Shown: piece after piece, positions 59,009-64,000 of the stretch
Layout: each line of letters begins with the position of its first letter
Position numbering within the stretch: position 1 is the first letter of the stretch
Source of the DNA: Misgurnus anguillicaudatus
Taxonomy: Eukaryota > Chordata > Actinopteri > Cypriniformes > Cobitidae
DNA: 64,000 bases
Assembly (NCBI RefSeq): GCF_027580225.2
Contig: NC_073355.2
Span: forward strand, 20,767,501-20,831,500
Reading direction: 5' to 3'
Translations under genes and position numbers: made by a program
Notes under the pieces: model-generated
What the model saw: only the letters and a program-made list of their open reading frames with translations
Database searches by the model: none
Told to the model about the DNA's origin: nothing

Positions 59009-61928
59009 TAATTTAATAATCCTCACCTTTTGTCGTGAAACCAAATGAGTAAAAATTCCCTTCACTCAGCAGTGGTTCATTGTTTTCCGCGGGAAAATTC
59101 AACACAGGGCTTCACAATTAAGCACACAATTAACTTACAGCAGAAAATAGTTTTATATTACAATTTTAATCTAATGTTTTATAGATATAATTAACACAAA
59201 ACTAAAGAAACAGCAGTAAAGTCACATTTATCTTTAAAATTCAAATTTCATGGCCAGCGAGCAGAATTTGTCATAAAGTTAGTGGTCTAAAATATTTTGC
59301 TGCCTTAAGATTTTTTGTTGAATCAACTCGGATTTACATGTAATTTCAACTTATTTATCTTGACTAGAGATGAGTTGTTATAACTACAGGTGAGTTGTTA
59401 TAACTTATAAAATTAAGATGACTTTTCTCAACTATATTTTATAAGTTGTGACAGCTCATCTCTGTTGACATGACTTGTAAATCTGAGTTGATTTAACAAA
59501 AAATTTTAAGGCAGCAAAGTATTTTTTACAGTGTAGTTTTTCTGTCACTTAAAATAAGTCACAGCTGGATCACCAATCGTAGGCCGTTTCTGGATCCGAA
59601 GGGAGGTCGCAACTAAGTATTACATTCGCAAGTCATATACACTGTAAAAAAAAACTTTGCCGCCCCAAAAAATCTCGCCGAATCAACTCAGATCCACAAG
59701 TCACGTCCACAGAAAGTAGCTGTCACAACTTATAAAATATAGTTGAGAAAAGTCAACTCAAATCCATAAGTTACAACAACTCACCTGCAGCCACAACAAC
59801 TCATCTCCAGTCAAGACAAACAATAGTGAGTTGAAATGACCTGCAAATCCGAGCCGACCCAACAAAAAATGTAAAGGCAGCAAAGCATTTTTTACATTGT
59901 ACGCATATACAACAATTTACGATTAACTAAGAATAAAATTCAACTTGTTAATATTCTGAAATAAGAGCCTGAAATGCAGCCTAGAAATGTGACCTCCTTT
60001 GTATTGAGGAACTGTCTGGCGAGGGCGCAAATAGGCAGAGTACTTTTCAAACAGCTGAAGAAACCCAGTTAATATTAATCCTTATTGCAATTAATATTTA
60101 CATTTAAACAAATTATAAACACTGCTTATAGATTTATAAGACAAAAGATTACATTTTCCCGAAATGAATTTTATCCACATTTAAACGCTACATTGACCTC
60201 ACAGCCAGCTGTGATTTTCAGCAAGACTGGCTGAGGTGAAGCACCGACATGATAGTGCTGAGTGCCCGCTGATTATCTGGAGCACCCATCTCCAAAAACT
60301 CAGAGGGAGACGATATGTTTATGAACCTACTGCAGATTCTTGCTTTAAAAACATACATTCTCGACTGAAATGCTTTCAAAACTTTGAATTGTGGCACAAT
60401 AACAGTAATATTTCCTAAATCCGTCTGGATCAGCGCTCACCTGCATATCAACCTGAAATGGTTTTTAATTTAAAACAGCTCATTTGAATTACATTGGATT
60501 TATTCATTATTCGCTATATTCACAGGTACACAATAAGAATAGCTAAATCCTTCACAAAAACAATAAGTTGTTTTAATTCCAGTCATTTTTAAAGAATTTT
60601 AACACAAAAATTCCAACAACAAAAAAAACATGAAATAAATTTTATTAAATAAAGTTTACATATTCAATTTCATAAAAGCTACAAACCTACAGAATGCCTT
60701 CTTACAGTGTAGGAGTGAAACAGAAATGTATGCAAAATTTGATGGTTGATAAATCAGGGGCTTTCAAACCTGTCCCGGAGGACCACCAGCACTGCACACC
60801 CTGCACGCCACCCTCACAAGACACACCTGGTTTATATCTTTGGCTCATTAGTAGAGAGTGCAAGACCTGAACTGTGTGTGTAAGGTAACTGAATGAGGTA
60901 TGTCACAAAAGGGAAACATGCAAAATGTGCAGTACTAGTGGTCCTCCAGGACAGGTTTGAAAACCCCTGTGATAAATGATGATTAAAAAGGACCAACATT
61001 AAGCAAAGGTTAAAGATGTATGCAAAAGTTGAGTACCACAGAGATTTTAAGAAAGGCTGAAAGCTCCCAGTGTATTTAAAAGTTTATCAAATGTAAGATT
61101 GCAGTACATTGTATAGGCATTAAAGCAAATACTGTGTGCTTATCCATCTCACTGTTGGCTTCCTCTCATGATGGTTTGACCAATTAAAAACAATGTGATA
61201 TGTGTTTCTTGCAATTGCACTTCCTGATTTGTGCCTCTTATTTTAATATGAATGTAATGTTTTATATATTAATTTTATTAATAGTGAACGTATCACATAT
61301 ATCTTTTATGTTTTTTATATTTTGAAAAAAAAAAGAAATACCACTGCAAATAAAGTGATGTCATAGTTGTAGAACCAAAACACAGAGTTGTTTTTTTATT
61401 CTTATATTTTTAAACTCTTATCAAAAGTTTGTGAAACAAACAAGCATTTATAAGCCTTTTTAAATGACTTCTCGTCTTCTCAAGGCGGCACTTCAGCAAC
61501 AGAAATATTTCCTTCACTTCTGTTCTGAATCAAATTTCTTCTTGTGATTCACAAACAGTCACGAGTTATACTGTATTCTTATAAATTTCCAAAGGTCAGC
61601 CTAATGTTTTATTTTAATTTAGTATTGACTTATAAAACCTCAGATGCCTCAATGATTAATTTCCAAAAGAAAAGAGATACCTTAATGTTTGGATTTGATT
61701 TTTAGTTGTTGGTCATTATTTAGAAATCTTTCACCAACCTTAATTAGGTTTTGTTGAGTACATTTCTGTAAACAAACTTTAGTTTAAAATAATCTCAGTT
61801 AAATTAAGTTTATAATTCATGTATCAGCACAACTGCTACAGCTGTTGTAAATGGTTAATAAAAGTAGAAAGTCTGGACTCACCTGCCGTGAAGTGAAGCA
61901 TAAAGAGAAGATATAAACAGATCTTCAT
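26104..61928 (-). CDS. Predicted multi-V-domain immunoglobulin gene (signal exon plus ten V exons)
   Basis: Model, minus strand: signal-peptide exon 61928-61883, an 18.4-kb intron full of insertions, then V exons 43451-43143, 42694-42386, 38070-37762, 36112-35804, 34608-34300, 32717-32409, 31383-31075, 29867-29559, 28125-27817 and 26413-26104. The signal exon ends in phase 1 and the first nine V exons are phase 1-1 (309 nt), so any number can be joined in frame. Each V exon has the two canonical Cys (61 residues between), a core Trp and DEGLYRC. I recognise the style of a large uncharacterised fish V-set family but no named gene. No J motif, ITIM or membrane exon seen. Single gene versus alternative exons is undecided. 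Confidence 0.6.
27021..27214. mobile_element. hAT-type MITE in the Ig array, 8-bp duplication
   Basis: Ends CAGGGATGGGCAACTTCGGT and mirror; perfect duplication CTCTAGAT at 27013-27020 and 27215-27222. Other array units carry the empty site tctctagatgctacac. Confidence 0.95.
27817..28125 (-). CDS. V-type Ig exon 9, class B
   Basis: 309 nt, phase 1-1, acceptor TTTTATCTGTAG|G, donor AAAAG|GTAAAA. Starts [20 protein letters not shown]; class-B marks [31 protein letters not shown]. Two N-glycosylation sequons (NYS, NLS). From the first Cys on, its protein matches exon 5 of the array (34300-34608). Confidence 0.8.
28604..29005. mobile_element. Inserted element in one Ig-array spacer
   Basis: The sibling unit near 31845 reads tacacttaactttggcg uninterrupted; here about 400 bp (taaaacggttagttccaatc to gttaggcacg) separate tacactta from acttaactttgg. 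ACTTA appears duplicated. Non-coding. Confidence 0.8.
29559..29867 (-). CDS. V-type Ig exon 8, class A
   Basis: 309 nt, phase 1-1, intact splice signals. Class-A marks [44 protein letters not shown]. The third Cys near the first canonical Cys (CTCTD) is shared by class A and by the last exon but absent from class B. Confidence 0.8.
31075..31383 (-). CDS. V-type Ig exon 7, class B
   Basis: 309 nt, phase 1-1. Class B with IWRYHGQ instead of RYNGQ; otherwise [28 protein letters not shown]. From the first Cys on, the same predicted protein as the exon at 35804. Confidence 0.8.
32409..32717 (-). CDS. V-type Ig exon 6, class A
   Basis: 309 nt, phase 1-1. Class A with [14 protein letters not shown], the Q-R variant shared with the exon at 42386. 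Begins WIYQGTYEL rather than the GTDEL of other class-A copies, so the 5' end looks class-B-like (possible conversion tract). Confidence 0.8.
33196..33577. mobile_element. TTAA-flanked MITE in one Ig-array spacer
   Basis: TTAA at 33196-33199 and 33574-33577; inverted ends AGGCTCTCTAAG and CTTAGAGTGCCT. The empty site tacccttaactttggcg is present in other units. Any ORF here is incidental. Confidence 0.85.
34300..34608 (-). CDS. V-type Ig exon 5, class B
   Basis: 309 nt, phase 1-1. RYNGQ variant; from the first Cys on, identical in predicted protein to the exon at 27817, with a few silent changes (for example AATAAGAAGAGAAAG in place of AATGAGAAGAGAGAG on the plus strand). Confidence 0.8.
35804..36112 (-). 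CDS. V-type Ig exon 4, class B
   Basis: 309 nt, phase 1-1. RYHGQ variant. Followed directly by another class-B exon (34300), breaking strict B-A alternation. Confidence 0.8.
36985..37440. repeat. Partial extra copy of the spacer
   Basis: About 450 bp from TGACTGCCATCAAAACTGCC to ATACTGTCTGTAAATTGTTA repeats the immediately preceding spacer (36545-36985) with a 3-4% difference by eye. It explains why the interval between the exons at 37762 and 35804 is too long. Confidence 0.8.
37762..38070 (-). CDS. V-type Ig exon 3, class A
   Basis: 309 nt, phase 1-1. Class A with SDLTKQDEG instead of SDLRKQDEG and [14 protein letters not shown]. Preceded in transcription by another class-A exon (42386). 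Confidence 0.8.
38247..38975. mobile_element. hAT-type element in the Ig array
   Basis: Ends ATAGGGATGCACCGAATCC and GGATTCGGTGCATCCCTA; flanks GTAGATAG and GTAGATAC differ at one base. Sub-terminal GATTCGGnCGAATCC repeats in both arms. Confidence 0.85.
39691..41957. mobile_element. TIR element (3-bp duplication) in the Ig array, hosting a hAT insertion
   Basis: Ends GGGCTCTATCTTACAC and its near-mirror near TTAAAATAGGGCCC; flanking ACT at 39688-39690 and 41958-41960. Sub-terminal GCGCAATGCGCAACG and TTGCGCTGTGCAC match. A 3-bp duplication fits PIF/Harbinger-type elements. The host spacer (catactgtctgtaaatta) resumes exactly. Confidence 0.85.
40278..41308. mobile_element. hAT-type element nested in the 39691 element
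   Basis: Ends CAGGGATGGGCAACT and GTTGCCCATCCCTG with a perfect TTGTATAT duplication (40270-40277, 41309-41316). 1031 bp; only short ORFs without family resemblance. Confidence 0.95.
42097..42195. repeat. Poly-A tract and (AT)n microsatellite
   Basis: About 20 A followed by about 70 bases of AT repeat, in the spacer copy between two Ig exons. Other spacers have only a short A tract here. Confidence 0.95.
42386..42694 (-). CDS. V-type Ig exon 2, class A
   Basis: 309 nt, phase 1-1, [14 protein letters not shown] variant. Only 448 bp of spacer separate it from exon 1 of the array because the spacer has a large internal deletion near 42745. Confidence 0.8.
43143..43451 (-). CDS. V-type Ig exon 1 (first after signal exon), class B
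   Basis: 309 nt, phase 1-1. Class B, RYHGQ variant, starting WIYQGTDKL. Its 5' intron is interrupted about 190 bp upstream (minus sense) by the ERV/TTAA insertion complex. Confidence 0.8.
43645..43760 (+). mobile_element. LTR fragment (same family as 56060)
   Basis: About 115 bp match 56247-56364 (tctaagcaaat; GAAATGTGTCTGTGTCTAAG; atcacagcta; ggttt). The first roughly 190 bp of the LTR are missing, and the fragment is cut at its TTTAA by the left arm of the TTAA element. Confidence 0.75.
44220..45140. other. No gene seen
   Basis: Unique-looking sequence with short ORFs. Near 44340-44460 an acidic stretch (gaggaagatcttaatttatg) precedes a possible GAAGTAAGT donor, which could be a 5' exon of the element, but no transposase follows. 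Confidence 0.3.
45146..45827. mobile_element. Fold-back MITE
   Basis: Arms share CGATCGGATCACAAGTGGAC and its mirror near 45770-45792, plus CGTTTACACCTGG in both arms and matching outer ends (gggctgtttgcgcttgg). About 680 bp; ORFs within are incidental. Confidence 0.8.
45830..46980. other. No gene seen
   Basis: AT-rich sequence without a recognised ORF or clear TIRs; a phrase near 46295-46365 (cccgatgggcagggcgcaga) may be a repeat terminus. Confidence 0.3.
47275..48578. mobile_element. hAT-type element with perfect 8-bp duplication
   Basis: Ends TAGGGCTGTCAA and TTGACAGCCCTA; duplication ATTTTAAC at 47267-47274 and 48579-48586. The sub-terminal GCGTTAATnnnTTAACGCG pattern is typical of this fish family. 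No intact transposase. Confidence 0.95.
49117..49203. repeat. (AG)n microsatellite
   Basis: About 87 bases of perfect AG dinucleotide. Arg-Glu or Ser-Leu ORFs across it are artefacts. Confidence 0.97.
49439..49617 (-). pseudogene. BED zinc-finger exon of a hAT transposase (broken)
   Basis: Minus strand: an ATG at 49617 leads into a KYFKPS-like BED start with an in-frame TGA. After a frame change, [20 protein letters not shown] then KH gives the Cys and His ligands of the finger. The exon ends GACAAC|GTAAGT, a consensus donor. DNA-binding domain of a ZBED/hAT transposase; inactive. Confidence 0.7.
49910..50550. other. Repeat fragments, no gene
   Basis: A phrase near 50005-50055 (gggcccgtccaggcccgtcc) and one near 50085-50130 (ggttcgtacctcggttcagg) look like termini of two transposon families; only one end of each is seen. 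Confidence 0.35.
50557..51395. mobile_element. TIR element, ACACTGTAAAAAGTA type
   Basis: Left ACACTGTAAAAAGTATTT; right AATTTTTATAAG...TACTTTTTACAGTTT mirrors it. About 840 bp; no coding content. This terminus style is very common in cyprinid DNA. Confidence 0.6.
51400..52080. other. AT-rich sequence, no gene
   Basis: Many TTAATTAAT runs (51540-51830) and no ORF with resemblance to a family. Confidence 0.4.
52081..52757. mobile_element. Large palindrome (fold-back element)
   Basis: TATATCAGCCATAACCTGCA at the left pairs with its mirror ending at 52757. Further in, CTTTCATGTTTTACAGCAATGG pairs near 52655-52680, and TCACCGTCTTATTCATCTAA pairs with TTAGATGAATAAGACGGTGA near 52455. The centre holds CCAACTACAGTATCAGGAGC and its partial complement. 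Confidence 0.8.
53075..53558 (+). mobile_element. Candidate solo LTR (Gypsy-like)
   Basis: 484 bp starting TGTCAGGACTCTGCC and ending AAACCTTGACA, so ends are TGTCA and TGACA. Pyrimidine-rich centre with a TATTTAATC box (53290) and AATAAA-poor 3' part. Flanking target duplication is not evident, so this could also be a fragment. Confidence 0.5.
53654..54140. mobile_element. Fold-back MITE inserted at the inner end of the right arm
   Basis: CATCCTCACCCCATGTCGTC and the mirror GACGACATGGGGTGAGGATG. The core has CTAACCCTAAACCGACGCGA against its complement, like the core of the element at 1662. Tandem gtacactgtttaatttcgc units in the centre. Confidence 0.85.
54609..56047 (+). pseudogene. Endogenous retrovirus pol 3' remnant (integrase) and downstream ORF
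   Basis: Directly after the right TTAA, plus-strand sequence reads as integrase catalytic-core to C-terminal region across at least three frames with stops (clearest at 54828-55013, then 55250-55400). RT and gag are absent. A 61-codon ORF at 55746-55928 has one hydrophobic span ([17 protein letters not shown]) before the polypurine tract; its identity is unknown and it may be a leftover of an envelope-position gene. Not functional. Confidence 0.7.
56048..56059 (+). other. Polypurine tract of the ERV
   Basis: AAAGGGGGGAGA immediately before TGTAACAT, the expected PPT-LTR junction. Confidence 0.75.
56060..56665 (+). mobile_element. 3' LTR of the ERV
   Basis: Starts TGTAACATCTGG right after the polypurine tract. 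It shares about 115 bp with the fragment at 43645. The right edge is placed where Ig-intron sequence (tctatacatacatatactgt) resumes, near 56670; the exact end is uncertain. Confidence 0.65.
56672..56765 (-). repeat. Fragment of the Ig-gene intron
   Basis: TATACATACATATACTGTAG, then attataagcaacatctatgg: the sequence that normally follows each Ig exon on the plus strand. It is isolated here between two insertions. Confidence 0.8.
57064..57450. repeat. Direct repeat of about 170 bp
   Basis: AATATGCCATATATACTCAATAAA, rest similar: the stretch at 57077-57240 (actcaataaaattgtggcaa; aacccattcaaaaaga) recurs at 57297-57450 with minor differences. Confidence 0.8.
58110..58361 (-). pseudogene. Broken 3' exon of a multicopy fish gene family
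   Basis: Acceptor AATGTTGCAG|GATAATGAT opens [19 protein letters not shown] and APRD-like GIVIE. After a frame change come [13 protein letters not shown] and [11 protein letters not shown]. This wording ([36 protein letters not shown]) is a C-terminal signature I know from numerous uncharacterised cyprinid proteins of unknown function. The frameshift makes it a pseudogene or decayed copy. Confidence 0.65.
58617..59100 (-). repeat. Triplicated module with a donor-like site
   Basis: Three copies (from about 58617, 58788 and 59006) of a unit containing TAATAATCTTCCTCACCTTTTG-like sequence; the third unit is lengthened by a (TA)n run at 58968-59005. On the minus strand each contains ACAAAAG|GTGAGGA or similar, a good splice-donor context, upstream of the broken exon at 58361. 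Confidence 0.7.
59289..59534. mobile_element. Small TIR element
   Basis: TTTTGCTGCCTTAAGATTTTT at the left, AAAAATTTTAAGGCAGCAAA at the right, ending ttttttacagtgt. Inner arms share TTGAATCAACTCGGATTTAC and its mirror. Confidence 0.8.
59639..59901. mobile_element. Second small TIR element of the same family
   Basis: ACACTGTAAAAA at the left and TTTTTTACATTGT at the right; the sub-terminal GAATCAACTCAGATCC is shared with the element at 59289. Confidence 0.75.
60711..61882 (-). other. First intron of the Ig gene, part next to the signal exon
   Basis: The left edge (gtgaaacagaaatgtatgca) is spacer-like sequence of the Ig array. Contains one hAT MITE (60755-60969) and otherwise AT-rich DNA with no gene. 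Confidence 0.6.
60755..60969. mobile_element. hAT-type MITE, perfect 8-bp duplication
   Basis: Ends CAGGGGCTTTCAAACCTGTC and mirror; TGATAAAT at 60747-60754 and 60970-60977. Confidence 0.95.
61883..61928 (-). CDS. Signal-peptide exon of the Ig gene
   Basis: ATG at 61928-61926 opens [16 protein letters not shown], a short basic start plus hydrophobic core, and the exon ends GGCAG|GTGAGT, a perfect donor in phase 1. This is the standard first coding exon of Ig-superfamily genes and matches the phase-1 entry of the V exons. The 5' UTR lies upstream to about 62000, with TTTAATAAAG near 61990 as a weak TATA-like candidate. Confidence 0.75.
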
Positions 61929-62340
61929 GACTGTTTCTCACTGATGCCCCACACACAGACGAACACTTGATGAGTGAGTGTGAATGCTTTATTAAAGTTT
62001 TCAGGGACTTCAGGACATCACACGTCATTTCCAGGAGGTTTAATGACAGCCCACATAGAAAAACTTCATGTACTAAAAAACTAAGATGTTTCTGTAATAA
62101 TGTAATTGTGTGTTTAAAGCTCAAGCCATTCTCCAGCCATTAACTGATCATCATTTGTTATAATTCTTGGTGCAATATTAGACACTACTAATATACTAAT
62201 TACACTTTTATATTACAATTTCTTTTTAAAAATACTATGTAATACTTTATTTAAATGCACTTTATTTATTAAAAGACAGTTATCTCGGCACACACACAAC
62301 ATTTAATTGGACAGGGTTTACATATTACTGTAATAATGAA
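61929..62340 (-). promoter_or_regulatory. Upstream region of the Ig gene
   Basis: About 400 bp between the signal-exon ATG and the retroelement. Candidate TATA-like TTTAATAAAG (minus strand near 61990-61999) with TGACGTGTGATGTC, a CRE-like motif, near 62020. No strong core promoter; assignment is by position. Confidence 0.3.
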
Positions 62341-62349
62341 GTAAAAAAC

Positions 62350-63920
62350 AACACACACAAGTGTACTGATAGGATCCCATCACCATCCATCATCAGTCAC
62401 ACTCCCACTCGTTCCCTCTCCCCTGAATTCTAATCACCTACACCTGTGTCCCATCATCATATCCCTTTAAATATCTCTCCGCTACCTTCACTTCTTGTCT
62501 GGTCTCATCACTAATGGACACCTAGACTCACCCGTACTACCCACCTTGGACTTACCTGTTTATCCTTGTTTACCCTCTGGGAAACTTCCAATCTCCTCCT
62601 GCAAAAGGTCATGGTCCTTTTGTCATGGTCTAAGCTCTCATATCCGGCAGCTCATAGTTGTGTATGAAGATAACATTGGTCTAGAAAATCTCATCCAGAA
62701 AACCATCCACCATCCATCCAACTACTACAAAAGTTGAACCTCAGAAGACACCGATACCAGCAGGACATTACAATTCAAACCATCCAGGGCAAACCGCTGG
62801 GTCGAGGTCGTATCAGCCACTTCACCTCCACATTAACCCTTCGAGTTAGATGCCTGCATTTTGAGGAGATCTCCTTTATGGTGCTGGAGGATTGCACCGC
62901 CAAACTCTCCTGGGACACCCGTGGATGTCCAAACATCAACCCAATATTAACTGGCAAACCGGTGAGATCATTAGCTGAGGAAATAACTGTTTTCAATCCT
63001 GTTTAACGCCCATTCGGAAGTCCCCCTCTTTTTGTTGTCCTTCATCTTCCAAATCAAGTCCTGAACTTCCTCTCTGTTCCATGACCATCGAGAACCCTCC
63101 AGTCCAACACCATGTGGAAATACCCAATGAATACTGGGCGTTCCAAGATGTGTTTAGCAAACGGTTGGCTACTAAACTTCCACCTCATCGTCCATGGGAC
63201 TGTGCCATCGACCTGCTACCTAGAGCCACACTACCCAAGGGTCGTATCTACCCTCTGTACATCCCGGAACAAAAGGCCATGGAGGAATATGTGGAGGAGG
63301 CTTTATAACAGCAGTTAATTCGTCCATCTACCTCCCCTGCCGCATCCAGTTTCTTCTTCATGGCAAAGAAGGATGGTGGTCTGAGACCATGCATCGATTA
63401 CAGACATCTCAATTCCCAGATGGTAAAATTTAGCTATCCCCTTCCTCTGGTTCCTGCCACACTTGAACAACTGTGTGGGGCTCGTATCTTCTCCAAGCTG
63501 GACCTGCGAAGTGCCTATAACCTGATCCGTATATGCCGAGGTGTTGAGTGGAAGACGGCGTCATTTCACTATGAGTATCGGGTCATGCCCTTTGGTTCTC
63601 CAACTCGCCAGCCCACCTCCCTCTCTGAACATCATCGTCATGTAATCCTAGTCCTGGAAAAACTAAGAGAAGGTCGAGTTCCATACCACCACTGTACAGT
63701 TCCTTGGATATATCATCGATCAACATGGAGTTCAGATGGACAAGAGGAAGGTGGAGACTATTCACAACTGGCCCCTGCCTACGACGGTAAAGGATCTGCA
63801 GCGGTTCCTAGGGTACGCCAACTTCTACCACAGGTTCATTAATAATTATAGCCTCATCAGTGCTCCCCTCACCTCTTCCTTAAATGGGTTTCCCATGTCA
63901 CTCACAATAACTTCTGAAGC
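62350..63920 (+). pseudogene. Decayed Gypsy-type (Metaviridae) retrotransposon
   Basis: Protease-like part 62734-63006 (TIQGKPLGRG, FMVLEDCTAKL); pol start 63081-63305 ([20 protein letters not shown]) with an in-frame TAA at 63306; RT 63360-63600 ([38 protein letters not shown]). Just after MPFG the part that should hold the YLDDIL catalytic box is deleted and the reading resumes at EHHRHV, then shifts frame to the [14 protein letters not shown] and [11 protein letters not shown] region (63736-63870). Continuity is lost after about 63890. Inactive. Confidence 0.8.
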
Positions 63921-64000
63921 CATATCATGTTTTATTTTATAATTATGCTTTCAGTCTTAGACACCTGGCTCATTGGTCACTGCCGCCCGAGCGAGCTCCA

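Larger units (their letters stand above)
56766..60710. mobile_element. 3.9-kb insertion bounded by ACACTGTA / TACAGTGT
   Basis: Ig-intron sequence breaks off at ggggaacat and resumes at aggagtgaaacagaaatg; the block between begins ACACTGTA and ends TACAGTGT. It contains a broken gene exon (58110-58361), a triplicated module (58617-59100), two small TIR elements and direct near-repeats (57064-57240 against 57285-57450). One element or a stack of several cannot be decided. Confidence 0.5.

Overview
The window reads as vertebrate nuclear DNA from a teleost, most likely a cypriniform fish. Genes are split by GT-AG introns, the DNA is AT-rich, and non-coding space is packed with fold-back DNA transposons, hAT elements with 8-bp target duplications, TTAA-flanked elements and decayed retroelements. 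The species call is an inference from repeat style and protein resemblance, not from a search.

Layout. (1) 462-14883, plus strand: the 3' part of a supervillin-like gene. I can chain 26 exons (4003 nt, about 1333 codons) with consistent phases through the gelsolin-like repeats to the villin-type headpiece and stop; earlier exons lie left of the window. A polyadenylation signal follows at 15299. Introns carry at least eight transposon-derived elements. (2) 15.3-26 kb: no convincing gene; nested MITEs, a minus-strand endogenous retrovirus remnant (pol at 19.9-20.6 kb, possible LTR near 23 kb) and short tandem repeats. (3) 26104-43451, minus strand: ten tandem V-type immunoglobulin exons, nine exactly 309 nt and phase 1-1, in two alternating sequence classes, separated by a repeated spacer. 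(4) 43.5-61.9 kb: one intron grown to 18.4 kb by nested insertions (an ERV with one clear LTR, a 10.85-kb region bounded by 450-bp inverted arms at TTAA sites, and a 3.9-kb TIR-bounded block holding a broken gene exon). At 61883-61928 on the minus strand lies a signal-peptide exon with a perfect donor, the probable first coding exon of the Ig gene. (5) 62.4-64 kb: a decayed Gypsy-type retrotransposon.

Together: a cytoskeletal membrane-linker gene (supervillin) sits tail-to-tail with what looks like a lineage-expanded, multi-V-domain immune-type receptor or secreted protein. The Ig array is the most interesting part: its exons stay open, it is a two-exon unit duplicated repeatedly, and fragments of its spacer can be followed through the later insertions up to the signal-peptide exon, which argues that all are one transcription unit.
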